Origin: Clostridiales bacterium
GTDB lineage: Bacteria > Bacillota > Clostridia > Saccharofermentanales > Saccharofermentanaceae
Length of the DNA stretch: 64,000 nucleotides
NCBI GenBank assembly: GCA_017554745.1
Contig: JAFZHS010000006.1
Span: 42,907 to 106,906, forward strand
Direction of reading: 5' to 3'
Shown here: one piece after another, positions 1 through 8,521 of the stretch
How the letters are laid out: every line of letters starts with the position of its first letter
Numbering within the stretch: position 1 is the first letter of the stretch
Notes under the pieces: generated by a model
What the model was told of the DNA's origin: nothing
Database searches by the model: none
The model's input: only the letters and a program-made list of their open reading frames with translations
Made by a program: the position numbers and the translations under genes

Positions 1-91
1 TTTTTTATGACATTTTAAAACGTAACACAAACATCATATTACAGACACCTGCCCCTTCTTCTCAAAAACATTTGCAGTTACGGGGCAATAA

Positions 92-517
92 ATGTATCAT
101 TACTGCATGAATAAACAGAAGTTGACAATTATTTTATCTGTAACAGCAGCCGTTCTTATGGTTGTTTTGATCGTTCTCATCGCTGCACGCTCATGCGGCA
201 AGCAGGACACCCTGGTCGAAGAGCCTTCGGGCAGCGTCACGGTTTCTGATGCAACCGTCAGTGAGTCTGAAGAAAGCTCTTCAGATACTGAAGCGACCAC
301 CACGGAAGAGCCCGGCGAAGTTATCATTGGTATCGACGACGACATTACAGAGAGCAATGCTGACCAGACAAATGCAAGCTCCGGCGGTTCTAATGGCGGA
401 AGCGGATCCGGCAGCGGCTCGAACAGCGGATCGAACAGCGGTTCAAATGAAGGTTCAGAAAGCAGCGAAGGTGACGGCGTGATCGAGCTGCCTTTCGTCC
501 CGGCTGACGAAATCTGA
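92..517 (+). CDS. Putative single-pass membrane protein with Ser/Gly-rich tail
   Basis: The protein has a short basic N-terminus, one hydrophobic segment (about residues 11-33), a Ser/Thr/Glu-rich stretch, then a Gly-Ser-Asn repeat tract (about residues 96-125) and an acidic end. This suggests a membrane anchor carrying a long disordered tail outside the cell. The Cys after the hydrophobic stretch (RSCGK) is not a good lipobox. Two in-frame ATGs (92 and 107) are possible and neither has a clear ribosome site. The gene ends 2 bp from the convergent ABC exporter. I recognise no family. Confidence 0.6.
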   Translation: MYHYCMNKQKLTIILSVTAAVLMVVLIVLIAARSCGKQDTLVEEPSGSVTVSDATVSESEESSSDTEATTTEEPGEVIIGIDDDITESNADQTNASSGGSNGGSGSGSGSNSGSNSGSNEGSESSEGDGVIELPFVPADEI

Positions 518-519
518 TA

Positions 520-2211
520 TCAGAACTCTATTTCCCTGTCACAGATCTCAAGGGCAGCGGTGCGGTGCGTCACGATGACTACCGTCTTATCTGTCAGCGC
601 CCTGAGATTTTCCAAAAGCTTTTTCTCAGTTGCTTCATCAAGAGCGCTCGTTGCTTCATCGAGCAGCAGGACAGGCGCGTCTGAATATAATGCGCGGGCA
701 ATCGCGATCCTCTGCATCTGGCCTTCGGAAAGGCCGGTGCCGCGCTCGCCTAAAACAGTATCGATCCCGTTATCAAGTTCAGCGATAAACTCATCCGCGC
801 ATGCGATCTTAAGCGCGCGGTCAATGCGTTCATCAGCAGAAGCATCCTCTGATTTCTCAGCGAAGCTCACTATCTCCCTCACCGTTCCGCTCATGAGCTT
901 ATTGCCTTGCGGTACATACGCGAAAAGACGGTGCCAGGATGCTTCGAGCGGAGTGCGCGTGCCGTCAGTAAGCTCAACAAAGCGCTCGCCGCCGTCGGGC
1001 TTGTAGATACCCATCAGGAGCATAAGAGCAGTGGATTTGCCGCAGCCGCTGTGGCCGATAAAAGCCACGTACTCGCCTTTCTTTACAGCCAGGCTCAGGC
1101 CCTCAACTGCTACAGGCATATTATCTTTGCTGACTGCTTCAACCGTATTTGTAGACGGATAGTAAGTATATGAGACGTTGTCCAGGCCGATGCCGGCAAG
1201 AGAGTCGCGGTAAAAACCGGCGGCTTCTTCGCGGGACTTTGCGTCCTCAACGATGTCATCGTCGAACTTCTCGATTTCCATGAGTCTTTCAGCACTCGCG
1301 AGCATCTGGTACCAGCGGGGCAGGTAGCCCGTGATGTTCGCAAACGGCGACTGGATCTGGGTGATGAGCTGGGCGATCGCAGTGAGCGTGCCATAGGAGA
1401 CAGTCCCCGTCAGGATGCCGTAAGCGCAGTAGATGATGCCGAATACGTACATGCCGTTCATCGCGCCGCCGAAGCCGAAGTTGCAGATATTCGAGAAGCG
1501 GGTCCTCTTCATTCGCGCCTTCTTATGCGCTGAAGCCTTAGCATGAGTTTCTGATTCAGTCTGGTCTTCTGCCGCGAACGAGCGGATCACCGTAAGACTT
1601 CCGATCCTTTCCTGCATGAAGACGCGGAGCGCGCCGTCTTTTTCCTGCACGCCCTTGTGGAGCTTTTTCATGCTCTTGCGGAAAGCGAAAGTCAGCAGCG
1701 CAAGGACAATTCCGAGAGGGATTATTATCAGCGCAAAACGCGCATCGAGTATCGTGATCATGACGAGAGCCGATATCATCTTGACCGCCATGCCTGCAAA
1801 GCCCGGGATGATCTCGGTGTAATTGTTGGCTATGACCGTCGTGTCGCTCGTCAGGCGGTTGAGCCACTCGCCGGAGTGGACGGCGGTGACGCGGCTGAAA
1901 TCTTTCCTGAGGATGTTATGCATGAGGCGCTCTTTGAAAAGATTTTCCAAAGTGGCGCGTGATAATTCCGACAGCCACCTGGAGATCGCAGACAGCGTCA
2001 GCTGGACCAGGATGAGCAGTATGATGCAGACCGAGCTCTGTATGAATGCCTGCTTTTCGCGGTCGACCGCGCTGTTGACGATGTCTCTCAAAAAGACGGC
2101 GTAAAGGACACCGCTCGCGCCGTTAAGGCACTGAACGATGGTGAGCGCGAGGATGTAGAATTTCTTCCCCGCAGGAACTTTATAGAGCCATCTGATCGCG
2201 TTGTCGTTCAT
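520..2211 (-). CDS. ABC exporter, fused permease and ATPase
   Basis: This is a 563-residue half-transporter of the peptide/lipid exporter type. An N-terminal six-helix membrane domain (about residues 15-310) is followed by a nucleotide-binding domain. The Walker A motif GHSGCGKST lies near residues 385-393, the signature LSEGQMQRI near 494-502, Walker B LLLDEATSALD near 513-523, and the H-loop VIVTHR follows. It likely works as a homodimer, exporting or flipping a substrate with ATP. Its start overlaps the end of the signal-peptidase-like gene by 4 bp, making it the last gene of the PqqD/kinase/peptidase cassette. The neighbours suggest a peptide-derived or otherwise processed substrate, but the cargo is unknown. 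Confidence 0.9.
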   Translation of the reverse strand: MNDNAIRWLYKVPAGKKFYILALTIVQCLNGASGVLYAVFLRDIVNSAVDREKQAFIQSSVCIILLILVQLTLSAISRWLSELSRATLENLFKERLMHNILRKDFSRVTAVHSGEWLNRLTSDTTVIANNYTEIIPGFAGMAVKMISALVMITILDARFALIIIPLGIVLALLTFAFRKSMKKLHKGVQEKDGALRVFMQERIGSLTVIRSFAAEDQTESETHAKASAHKKARMKRTRFSNICNFGFGGAMNGMYVFGIIYCAYGILTGTVSYGTLTAIAQLITQIQSPFANITGYLPRWYQMLASAERLMEIEKFDDDIVEDAKSREEAAGFYRDSLAGIGLDNVSYTYYPSTNTVEAVSKDNMPVAVEGLSLAVKKGEYVAFIGHSGCGKSTALMLLMGIYKPDGGERFVELTDGTRTPLEASWHRLFAYVPQGNKLMSGTVREIVSFAEKSEDASADERIDRALKIACADEFIAELDNGIDTVLGERGTGLSEGQMQRIAIARALYSDAPVLLLDEATSALDEATEKKLLENLRALTDKTVVIVTHRTAALEICDREIEF

Positions 2212-2633
2212 CGTCTGAGGATTTTTCTCGCAAACCGTTTTAGTTTTGAAATTATAACACGCACGGGATAGTGAGCATATCTGGCGCGCACATAGAGCTT
2301 ATAGCCGAAGCTGTTAAGATCGATCTCTTTTCCTTTGCGGTTTAGCGAAGTCAGTACACCCAATATCTGAGAATCTTTTATGTTGTATTCTTTAGAAATG
2401 CAGTTGTCACCCAGGATAACGTATCCGCCCTCCAGCACTTTTACGACGCGGTGAAGAACGTACTGGCCGTTGGGACGCTTATACAAAGCCACATCGAATT
2501 TCTTAAGCCGCCCCTCAGGCTTTGAGATGATCGAGATGTCCCTGTCCTGCTTGATCAGGGGCATCATGCTGACTCCGACAGTCGTATAGATCAGCTTGCC
2601 GCTCTTCTCGAGCTCTTCTTCGAAGCTTATCAT
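2208..2633 (-). CDS. S24/S26 (signal-peptidase-like) protein, ER type
   Basis: This 141-residue protein carries the Ser motif of S26 peptidases (GVSMMP, Ser22). In place of the bacterial catalytic Lys it has a His motif (LHRVV, His61), followed by a GDN motif (Asp76). This Ser-His arrangement is the ER/SipW type. There is no convincing membrane segment, but the C-terminus (about residues 110-141) is strongly basic and may bind membranes. It overlaps both neighbours by 4 bp, so it is translationally coupled to the kinase-like gene before it and the exporter after it. Cleavage of an exported peptide is an inference from this context. Confidence 0.75.
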   Translation of the reverse strand: MISFEEELEKSGKLIYTTVGVSMMPLIKQDRDISIISKPEGRLKKFDVALYKRPNGQYVLHRVVKVLEGGYVILGDNCISKEYNIKDSQILGVLTSLNRKGKEIDLNSFGYKLYVRARYAHYPVRVIISKLKRFARKILRR

Positions 2634-3334
2634 CGGTTCATTCCCTCGTAAGCGACACGCGCGGCATCAGGATCCATATTGCATCTGAGCCTGTAGAGCC
2701 CGACCGTATCTGCCATTTTATCTATAAGCGACAGTGTCTTTTGCATTGCGGCCGGATCTGCGGGGCGGTACGACTGCTGTACCAGCATAGGGTAAGCTTC
2801 AGAGCGGGTGATCTTCACGATCGAGTTTTGCTCAGCGCGCTCCAAAATGCAGACGGCCTTAAGAGGAACCGCGATCTTATTGGACAGCTTGTGTTTGCCG
2901 TCGTAAGGCGTGCCGTAAGCGGTCACGACATCGCCTATATGAAGCAGGGGTTTGTCGTCATTGACCATGACGGCGCGGTTGCCGAAGAGCTTGCGCCAGA
3001 GCGCGGTGTGCGTGGACTTTCCCGTGCCTGATTTTGCCGTGAAAACATAAGCCACACCGTCTACTGCTATTACCGAACCGTGGAAAAGGATAGTGTCGTA
3101 ATAAGGCATCTTCTCAGAGACCTTGCGGTAGACTGCGAGCTCTTCGAGATACGCGTCGGCGTGTCCGGGGGTCTCTTCCCTGGCACGTTCATATTCGATG
3201 TCTTCCTGCGAGATCGTAACAGAGAAATCCGCAGGGGCATCCGTGCGGTACGCAGCGCAATACCGGTGAACCTCTTCGTGGATAGAATTCACCTCGACCG
3301 TTTTGCCAGCAAACTCATATCTGTCTGTGATCAT
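2630..3334 (-). CDS. HPr-kinase/PEPCK-like ATP-binding protein
   Basis: This 234-residue protein has a P-loop (SGTGKSTH, within residues 98-112) preceded by a beta-rich segment (FHGSVIAVDG), as in HPr kinase-related proteins. It lacks the N-terminal half of true HprK. Relatives of this kind occur in RiPP clusters such as lasso peptides, where a kinase phosphorylates the precursor, and next to PqqD proteins. Its start overlaps the PqqD gene by 4 bp. I infer that it phosphorylates a peptide or another cassette protein. A role in PTS control is unlikely because no HPr gene or Ser46 target is nearby. Confidence 0.75.
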   Translation of the reverse strand: MITDRYEFAGKTVEVNSIHEEVHRYCAAYRTDAPADFSVTISQEDIEYERAREETPGHADAYLEELAVYRKVSEKMPYYDTILFHGSVIAVDGVAYVFTAKSGTGKSTHTALWRKLFGNRAVMVNDDKPLLHIGDVVTAYGTPYDGKHKLSNKIAVPLKAVCILERAEQNSIVKITRSEAYPMLVQQSYRPADPAAMQKTLSLIDKMADTVGLYRLRCNMDPDAARVAYEGMNR

Positions 3335-3588
3335 TCAAGCGCGCCGATCTTCTTGAGTTCTTCGATGACGTGGTCTACATCTCTCTCGATGGCGCCTTCG
3401 GGAGCATTGAATCTTTCCTTCATGGCAGCAACGACCTGGTCTCTCGTGGTCTCTTCCTTGAGCAGGTCAACGATCACGCCGAGTGTCTTGTTGCCCTTCA
3501 CGAGTCCCGAGAACTGTGCGCCGGAAGTAGGAACGATATAAGACTCGCCTTCGGAATTATGTGTAAGAAAATCAGGATTAAGTTTCAT
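3331..3588 (-). CDS. PqqD-family peptide-binding protein
   Basis: This 85-residue protein matches the PqqD fold: a short N-terminal beta region, then a helical half with the pattern LLKEET..QVV..M..RF and a C-terminal helix ending KKIGAL. PqqD domains are RiPP recognition elements that bind leader peptides and present them to modifying enzymes. It is the first gene of a four-gene minus-strand operon. A TATAAT box lies upstream on the minus strand at 3625-3630, and GGGGAAGG serves as the ribosome site. No precursor peptide is visible within about 200 bp, so the partner may lie elsewhere in the genome. Confidence 0.75.
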   Translation of the reverse strand: MKLNPDFLTHNSEGESYIVPTSGAQFSGLVKGNKTLGVIVDLLKEETTRDQVVAAMKERFNAPEGAIERDVDHVIEELKKIGALE

Positions 3589-3624
3589 AGGTAAAAGATA
3601 TTCCTTCCCCTTTATTTTTCTGTA

Positions 3625-3630
3625 ATTATA
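3625..3630 (-). promoter_or_regulatory. Candidate -10 box of the PqqD operon
   Basis: A perfect TATAAT on the minus strand lies 36 bp before the PqqD start codon. No clear TTGACA is found at 16-18 bp spacing, so this promoter may be weak or activator-dependent. Confidence 0.4.
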
Positions 3631-3767
3631 TCAGTAGTAAGGCAGCAAGTTGCATTTTGCGCGAAAACTTATTTCGCAAATTGCCTCAAATACACGTCAA
3701 CACCAAAACCGGCATATTAGTACAATGGCGTCATCGTTAAAAATGAGCAATAAATGAGGTTAACGTA

Positions 3768-4361
3768 ATGATAAGAAGACATGAACTAAAGCAGATCCCT
3801 GTCAAAAAGGCAGGCGCGGTGTTACTTTCAGCGCTGATGCTCTTATCGGCAGGCTGCTCATCTAAGACAGATGAGACCGACAGCAAAAAGGATCTTGACG
3901 ATACAAAGATCCAGACCGAAGATACGACACCTAGCAAAACTCCGGACATCACAGTAGACAATCAGGTCGTTGCAGTCGAGAGCGGTACGGCAGCAGATGT
4001 GTCAGCTGTTCTCAGCATTGAGCAGTGGAGCGCGGCGCAGACCTATATAGGTGAGAATTATCTTGGATATGACGTCAAATACGGCTCAAATTCCGGAATC
4101 TTTTTCGAGATGAACGGCATAACATATATGGCAGTATCCTGCGCGACCATATACGGCGATTCAGCTGAAGGAAACGGCCAGAAGGTCAAGATCGACATCT
4201 GTGTCCTGCCGCAGGAAGCTGCCGAGAATATCCTGAACATCAAAGACATCTCAGCTTATGAGCTGGGCTTCACCGCGCTAGATGCTTCAGACAGCGATAT
4301 CTCCTACGAATACCGCACACAGGGCTCGCTCCTCATAAAGACCGATCTGACGCCTGATTAA
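3768..4361 (+). CDS. Lipoprotein of unknown function
   Basis: This 197-residue protein starts with a basic segment, a hydrophobic helix and a lipobox (LLSAGC, Cys about 27), so it should be lipid-anchored outside the membrane. A charged Asp/Lys/Thr linker follows, then one globular domain of about 130 residues. GAGG eight bases before the ATG is the ribosome site. It is transcribed divergently from the PqqD operon and convergently to nrdD. I recognise no family for the globular part. Confidence 0.8.
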   Translation: MIRRHELKQIPVKKAGAVLLSALMLLSAGCSSKTDETDSKKDLDDTKIQTEDTTPSKTPDITVDNQVVAVESGTAADVSAVLSIEQWSAAQTYIGENYLGYDVKYGSNSGIFFEMNGITYMAVSCATIYGDSAEGNGQKVKIDICVLPQEAAENILNIKDISAYELGFTALDASDSDISYEYRTQGSLLIKTDLTPD

Positions 4362-4396
4362 TAAAACGGCACGCAAAAAATATTCACCAAAATATA

Positions 4397-4432
4397 AAGG
4401 TCGCCTCAAGCTTGAGACGACCCTTATTTTGT
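4397..4432. terminator. Bidirectional terminator between lipoprotein and nrdD
   Basis: A nearly perfect palindrome (arms around GTCGCCTCAAG / CTTGAGACGAC) is followed on the plus strand by a T-rich run (TTATTTTGTTT). It lies between two convergent genes and probably serves mainly the plus-strand lipoprotein. Confidence 0.75.
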
Positions 4433-4449
4433 TTATAACACCTTAGTCC

Positions 4450-6855
4450 TTAAGACTTGATTCCTTTGCACTCGTTGACATACTGTCTGATGGGTCCGAT
4501 GTCGGTGTACTTCTTAACGCCGTCACCGTCAGGAATGATGAGGACAGGTACGTTAACGATCTCGAACTGCTTAGCGAGCTCGGCGTCATCGTCAGCATAG
4601 ATGAGCTCATAGTCGAATCTCTGCTCATCGAACATAGCCTTTACAGCCTTGCACTTAGCGCATGTGTGTGTCGTGAAGAGCATCGGCTTTGAGCCTATTG
4701 CGTCAGGTGCCGGCTGGAGCTCGGGAAGGTCCTTTTCTTCTGCCTTGCTGATAGTAACGGTAGCAGTCCTGGGCTTCATTGAAGAATTGCAGGTGTCGTA
4801 TGTCTTTCTGTCCTTGAACTCCTGGAGCTTACCGTCGTTCCAGTTCTTTACCGGACGGTAGTAACCTGTGATACGGCTGTATGTCTCGGTCGGGCCGCCG
4901 CACTCAGGGCAAGCTTTAACTTCGCCGGGGAGGTATCCGTGAACGGAGCAGATGGAGTATGTAGGAGACATTGTGTAGTAAGGCAGTCTGTAGTTCTCGG
5001 CGATCTTTCTTACGAGAGAAGCTGCAGCCTTCCAGTCAGGGAGACGCTCGCCTAAGAATGCGTGGAATACCGTACCTGATGTGTAGAGAGTCTGGAGGTT
5101 GTCCTGTACATCAAGAGCATCGAAGATGTCGGATGTGTAGCCGACAGGAAGATGCGAGCTGTTGGTGTAGTAGTAAACACCGGAAGCCTCGTTAGCCGTG
5201 ATGATGTCCGGATATCTTGCCTTGTCGTGCTTAGCGAGACGGTAAGCCGTGGACTCTGCAGGTGTAGCCTCGAGGTTATAGAGGTCGCCGTACTTCTCCT
5301 GGTATTCGGAGAGCTTGTTTCTCATGTGATTGAGAACGTCAGCTGCAAATGCCTGTGTCTCTTCGTGTGTAAGATCCTTTCTGAGCCACTTTGCGTTGAG
5401 GCCTGCTTCGTTCATGCCGACCAGACCGATCGTTGAGAAGTGGTTGTTGAATGTTCCGAGGTAATGCTTTGTATAAGGATAGAGGCCTTCCTCGAGAAGC
5501 TTTGTGATCGTGTTTCTCTTGATCTTGAGAGATCTTGCAGCGATGTCCATGAGATGGTCGAGTCTCTTGTAGAAGTCTTCCTCGTCTGTAGCAAGGTAAG
5601 CGATACGGGGGATGTTGATCGTAACTACGCCGACAGAACCTGTGGACTCGCCGGAACCGAAGAAACCGCCGGACTTCTTACGGAGCTCACGAAGGTCAAG
5701 GCGCAGACGGCAGCACATCGAACGTACATCGGAAGGCTCCATGTCGGAGTTGATGTAGTTGGAGAAGTAAGGGATGCCGTACTTGGCAGCCATCTCGAAG
5801 AGGAGCTTGTTGTTCTCTGTCTCTGACCAGTCGAAATCTCTTGTGATGGAATATGTAGGGATAGGATACTGGAAGCCGCGGCCGTTAGCGTCACCTTCGA
5901 TCATGATCTCGATGAAAGCCTTGTTGACCATGTCCATCTCAGCCTTACAATCCTTGTACTTGAAGTCGACTTCCTTGCCGCCTACGATACAGTTCTGCTC
6001 AGCGAGGTCATTCGGAACTGTCCAGTCAAGAGTGATGTTTGTGAACGGGCTCTGTGTACCCCATCTTGAAGGTGTGTTAACGCCGTAGATGAAGGACTGG
6101 ATGTCCTGCTTTACCTGTCTGTAGTTAAGATTATCGATCTTAACGAAAGGAGCAAGATATGTGTCGAATGAGGAGAAGGCCTGAGCTCCTGCCCACTCAT
6201 TCTGCATGATGCCTAAGAAGTTGACCATCTGGTTGCAAAGTGTGGAGAGGTGCTTTGCAGGAGCAGATGTGATCTTGCCTACGATGCCGCCCAAGCCTTC
6301 CTGGATGAGCTGCTTTAATGACCAGCCTGCACAGTAGCCTGTGAGCATGGAGAGATCGTGAATATGGATATCAGCGTTTCTGTGAGCGTCTGCGATCTCT
6401 TTGTCGTAGATCTCAGAGAGCCAGTAGTTAGCTGTGATAGCGCCGGAGTTGGAGAGGATGAGGCCGCCTACGGAATATGTGACTGTGGAGTTTTCTTTAA
6501 CACGCCAGTCTTCAACCTTAACGTAACTGTCTACAAGATTCTTGTAGTTCAGGAGAGCGGAATTCATGTTACGGATCTTTTCGCGCTGGTTACGATAAAG
6601 GATGTAAGCCTTAGCAACGTCCTCATAGCCCATTCTCTGGAGCGTAGCTTCTACGCTGTCCTGGATGGATTCGACGTCTACCTTGCCGTCAACTGCCTTC
6701 TTCTCTGCATCGGAAACTGCATTCAAAGCGAGCATGTCAATGATCTGACTGTTAAACTCTCTCTTCTGTGCTATGAATGCCTTCTCGATGGCGCCCGAAA
6801 TCTTGCTTAAATCAAAGTCTACAACTTTGCCGTCTCTTTTGATGATCTGAAACAT
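4450..6855 (-). CDS. nrdD: Anaerobic ribonucleoside-triphosphate reductase, glutaredoxin-fused
   Basis: This 801-residue class III ribonucleotide reductase makes dNTPs without oxygen. An ATP-cone (about residues 1-90) precedes the large catalytic barrel. A zinc site (CSVHG ... CPECG) and the glycyl-radical motif RITGYYRP (near residue 660) follow. The last 75 or so residues form an extra glutaredoxin/thioredoxin-like domain with a CAKC pair (TTHTCAKCK), so the enzyme may carry its own electron donor, as expected for redoxin-dependent rather than formate-dependent class III enzymes. It lies 10 bp after nrdG in one operon, the reverse of the common nrdD-nrdG order. Confidence 0.97.
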   Translation of the reverse strand: MFQIIKRDGKVVDFDLSKISGAIEKAFIAQKREFNSQIIDMLALNAVSDAEKKAVDGKVDVESIQDSVEATLQRMGYEDVAKAYILYRNQREKIRNMNSALLNYKNLVDSYVKVEDWRVKENSTVTYSVGGLILSNSGAITANYWLSEIYDKEIADAHRNADIHIHDLSMLTGYCAGWSLKQLIQEGLGGIVGKITSAPAKHLSTLCNQMVNFLGIMQNEWAGAQAFSSFDTYLAPFVKIDNLNYRQVKQDIQSFIYGVNTPSRWGTQSPFTNITLDWTVPNDLAEQNCIVGGKEVDFKYKDCKAEMDMVNKAFIEIMIEGDANGRGFQYPIPTYSITRDFDWSETENNKLLFEMAAKYGIPYFSNYINSDMEPSDVRSMCCRLRLDLRELRKKSGGFFGSGESTGSVGVVTINIPRIAYLATDEEDFYKRLDHLMDIAARSLKIKRNTITKLLEEGLYPYTKHYLGTFNNHFSTIGLVGMNEAGLNAKWLRKDLTHEETQAFAADVLNHMRNKLSEYQEKYGDLYNLEATPAESTAYRLAKHDKARYPDIITANEASGVYYYTNSSHLPVGYTSDIFDALDVQDNLQTLYTSGTVFHAFLGERLPDWKAAASLVRKIAENYRLPYYTMSPTYSICSVHGYLPGEVKACPECGGPTETYSRITGYYRPVKNWNDGKLQEFKDRKTYDTCNSSMKPRTATVTISKAEEKDLPELQPAPDAIGSKPMLFTTHTCAKCKAVKAMFDEQRFDYELIYADDDAELAKQFEIVNVPVLIIPDGDGVKKYTDIGPIRQYVNECKGIKS

Positions 6856-6865
6856 GTTCCTCTCC

Positions 6866-7564
6866 TTAACTCTCTCCGCGGATTTTTGATTGCGGTATTA
6901 TTTTCTTTGCACCTTCCAAAGCCTTTTCCAATTCAGCGCGGGGCATCTCTGTCAAGCCTTCGCCGTTTAGGAGATCTCCCGAATCGACAAAGCCCTGCAG
7001 GAAGTACTTCTCAGATCCTTCCGCCTGCTTTGCGATCTGCTCGAAATCGCCGGCGTCATGCAAAGGCGATACCACGGTGGTCCTGAACTCGTGATCCACT
7101 CCGCTTGCCTGGATCACCTTGATGCTTCGCTTGATGAGCTCGACATCAAAGCCCTTGATCCCGACTGTCTCCGCATACTTGTCAAAGGTGTTCTTGAGGT
7201 CCATCGCCACATAATCGACATTGCCCTCAGAGAGGATCTTCTCCAGTCTGTCAGGGAATGTGCCGTTGGTATCAAGCTTTACCTTGAAGCCCATCGACTT
7301 GATCTTTGCGATAAACTCACCGATGTCAGAATGCAGAAGCGGCTCTCCGCCCGTGATCGCAACTCCGTCAAGGATCCCCTGTCTTTTCTTAAGGAACGCG
7401 AAAAACTCGTCTTCGCTGATCCTGTACTCTTCCGGGGGATTGAAAACCAATGCCGGGTTGTGGCAGAAGGGACATCTTAAGTTGCAGCCGACGGTGAATA
7501 CCGTACAAGCCACGGTCCCGGGGAAATCCAAAAGTGTAAGCTTCTGAAGTCCGCCTAAGATCAT
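6866..7564 (-). CDS. nrdG: Anaerobic RNR activating enzyme (radical SAM)
   Basis: This 232-residue activase contains the radical SAM motif CNLRCPFC (CxxxCxxC) near residues 27-34 and the GGEP motif (ITGGEPLLH). It binds a 4Fe-4S cluster and SAM and creates the glycyl radical on NrdD. It is the first gene of the nrdG-nrdD operon, with GAGGT eight bases before the ATG. The 5' leader contains a small CCCGT/ACGGG hairpin. Expression is probably controlled by NrdR through the two boxes just upstream. Confidence 0.95.
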   Translation of the reverse strand: MILGGLQKLTLLDFPGTVACTVFTVGCNLRCPFCHNPALVFNPPEEYRISEDEFFAFLKKRQGILDGVAITGGEPLLHSDIGEFIAKIKSMGFKVKLDTNGTFPDRLEKILSEGNVDYVAMDLKNTFDKYAETVGIKGFDVELIKRSIKVIQASGVDHEFRTTVVSPLHDAGDFEQIAKQAEGSEKYFLQGFVDSGDLLNGEGLTEMPRAELEKALEGAKKIIPQSKIRGES

Positions 7565-7636
7565 GTCCCGTATACCTCGCTTATGTATTGAAAAATAGGT
7601 GCGAATGCGCCCCGTTTCTCTACGGGACGCTCTTAA

Positions 7637-7665
7637 AGATTACCTATATGTTGTGGTTGTGTCAA
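7637..7665 (-). promoter_or_regulatory. nrdGD promoter (proximal)
   Basis: On the minus strand, TTGACA (7660-7665) and TAATCT (7637-7642) are separated by exactly 17 bp. NrdR box 1 fills the spacer, so a bound repressor would block RNA polymerase. Confidence 0.6.
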
Positions 7666-7688
7666 CCTCAAAACCCAATATATTGTGC
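7641..7688 (-). promoter_or_regulatory. Tandem NrdR boxes
   Basis: Two 16-bp sites match the NrdR box consensus acaCwAtATaTwGtgt. Box 2 (7673-7688) has a perfect CAATATATTGTG core. Box 1 (7641-7656) reads CTATATGTTGTG. They are 32 bp apart start to start, about three helical turns, which is the normal spacing for cooperative NrdR binding. They overlap and flank the proximal promoter, so NrdR with ATP/dATP should repress the operon when dNTPs are plentiful. Confidence 0.85.
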
Positions 7689-7698
7689 TTGTAATCAG

Positions 7699-7727
7699 AC
7701 TGTAATAATTGAGCAAAAACTTGTCAA
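7699..7727 (-). promoter_or_regulatory. Candidate distal nrdGD promoter
   Basis: On the minus strand TTGACA (7722-7727) is 17 bp from TACAGT (7699-7704). The -10 match is weak, so this may be a second start site upstream of the NrdR boxes or a chance match. Confidence 0.35.
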
Positions 7728-7762
7728 ACAATAGGGTTTCAAGACTTTTTTACTTTTTTCGG

Positions 7763-7802
7763 GGCAAAAAAATTTGCGAAATGTAATATTACATTCCGCA
7801 AA
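7763..7802 (-). terminator. Terminator of the nucleosidase/splB/SDR operon
   Basis: Arms of 15 bp with one mismatch (TTTGCGGAATGTAAT / ATTACATTTCGCAAA on the minus strand) are followed by a run of seven T. The hairpin lies just after the SDR stop codon. Confidence 0.8.
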
Positions 7803-7828
7803 TCTGTCCCAAAATCTGTCTGGGAAAA

Positions 7829-8521
7829 TCAATCTTTCTTCTTCGCTATCCTGTTGAACTGGGGTCTGACTTCGACCTCTGTCACGGCAGCGCCCTCGCG
7901 CATGTTAATAACGGATTTGACACACTCGGCTGTATCTTCGGGGAGCAGGTAGCAGCCTTCTTCCTCCGAAGGAGTGAAATCGGCATTCCTGTAGAGCTTG
8001 GTGCCCAAAGTAAGATCCGGGCAGACTGTGACTACCCTGATCCCCGTCTTGCGCACTTCCTCGTAAAGGCTCCTGCCGTAGCTTCGGAGCCCGGCCTTCA
8101 AAGCGCCGTATACCGCACCGTGCGTATTGATCCTCGTGGAAGTTACGGACGCGATATTGATCACCATGCCCTTCGTATCCTTGAGCTTCGGGAGAAGCGC
8201 TGACGTCAGTATCAGGGGAGCTTCGAGATCTACCCTGCACATCTCCTTGATCTGGTCGGGCGTGTTGAACTCCGCGAGGCCGTAGTATGCCGAGCCGGCC
8301 GCATTGACCAGCAGATCCACTTTCTTTATTTCAGATACTTTCTTTATAAGAATATCTGTATCTCTTATATCTAACGATATTCTCTTCTCGAAGAAATCCG
8401 CATTCTCGGGGAAGATCCTTCCGATGCCGTAAACACGGTAGCCCTCTTCCGTCAGCATCTTCGATATCGCAAAGCCGATTCCGGAAGACGCTCCGGTCAC
8501 GATCGCAGTCTTTAATTCCAT
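7829..8521 (-). CDS. Short-chain dehydrogenase/reductase
   Basis: This 230-residue classical SDR has the NAD(P)-binding motif TGASSGIG (residues 9-16), an NAAG-like segment, Ser of the NIASVTS stretch and the catalytic YGALK (YxxxK). The substrate is unknown. Its start overlaps the spore photoproduct lyase gene by 10 bp and it closes the three-gene operon, so it may act in the same physiological setting (dormancy or UV stress). That link is an inference. Confidence 0.9.
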   Translation of the reverse strand: MELKTAIVTGASSGIGFAISKMLTEEGYRVYGIGRIFPENADFFEKRISLDIRDTDILIKKVSEIKKVDLLVNAAGSAYYGLAEFNTPDQIKEMCRVDLEAPLILTSALLPKLKDTKGMVINIASVTSTRINTHGAVYGALKAGLRSYGRSLYEEVRKTGIRVVTVCPDLTLGTKLYRNADFTPSEEEGCYLLPEDTAECVKSVINMREGAAVTEVEVRPQFNRIAKKKD

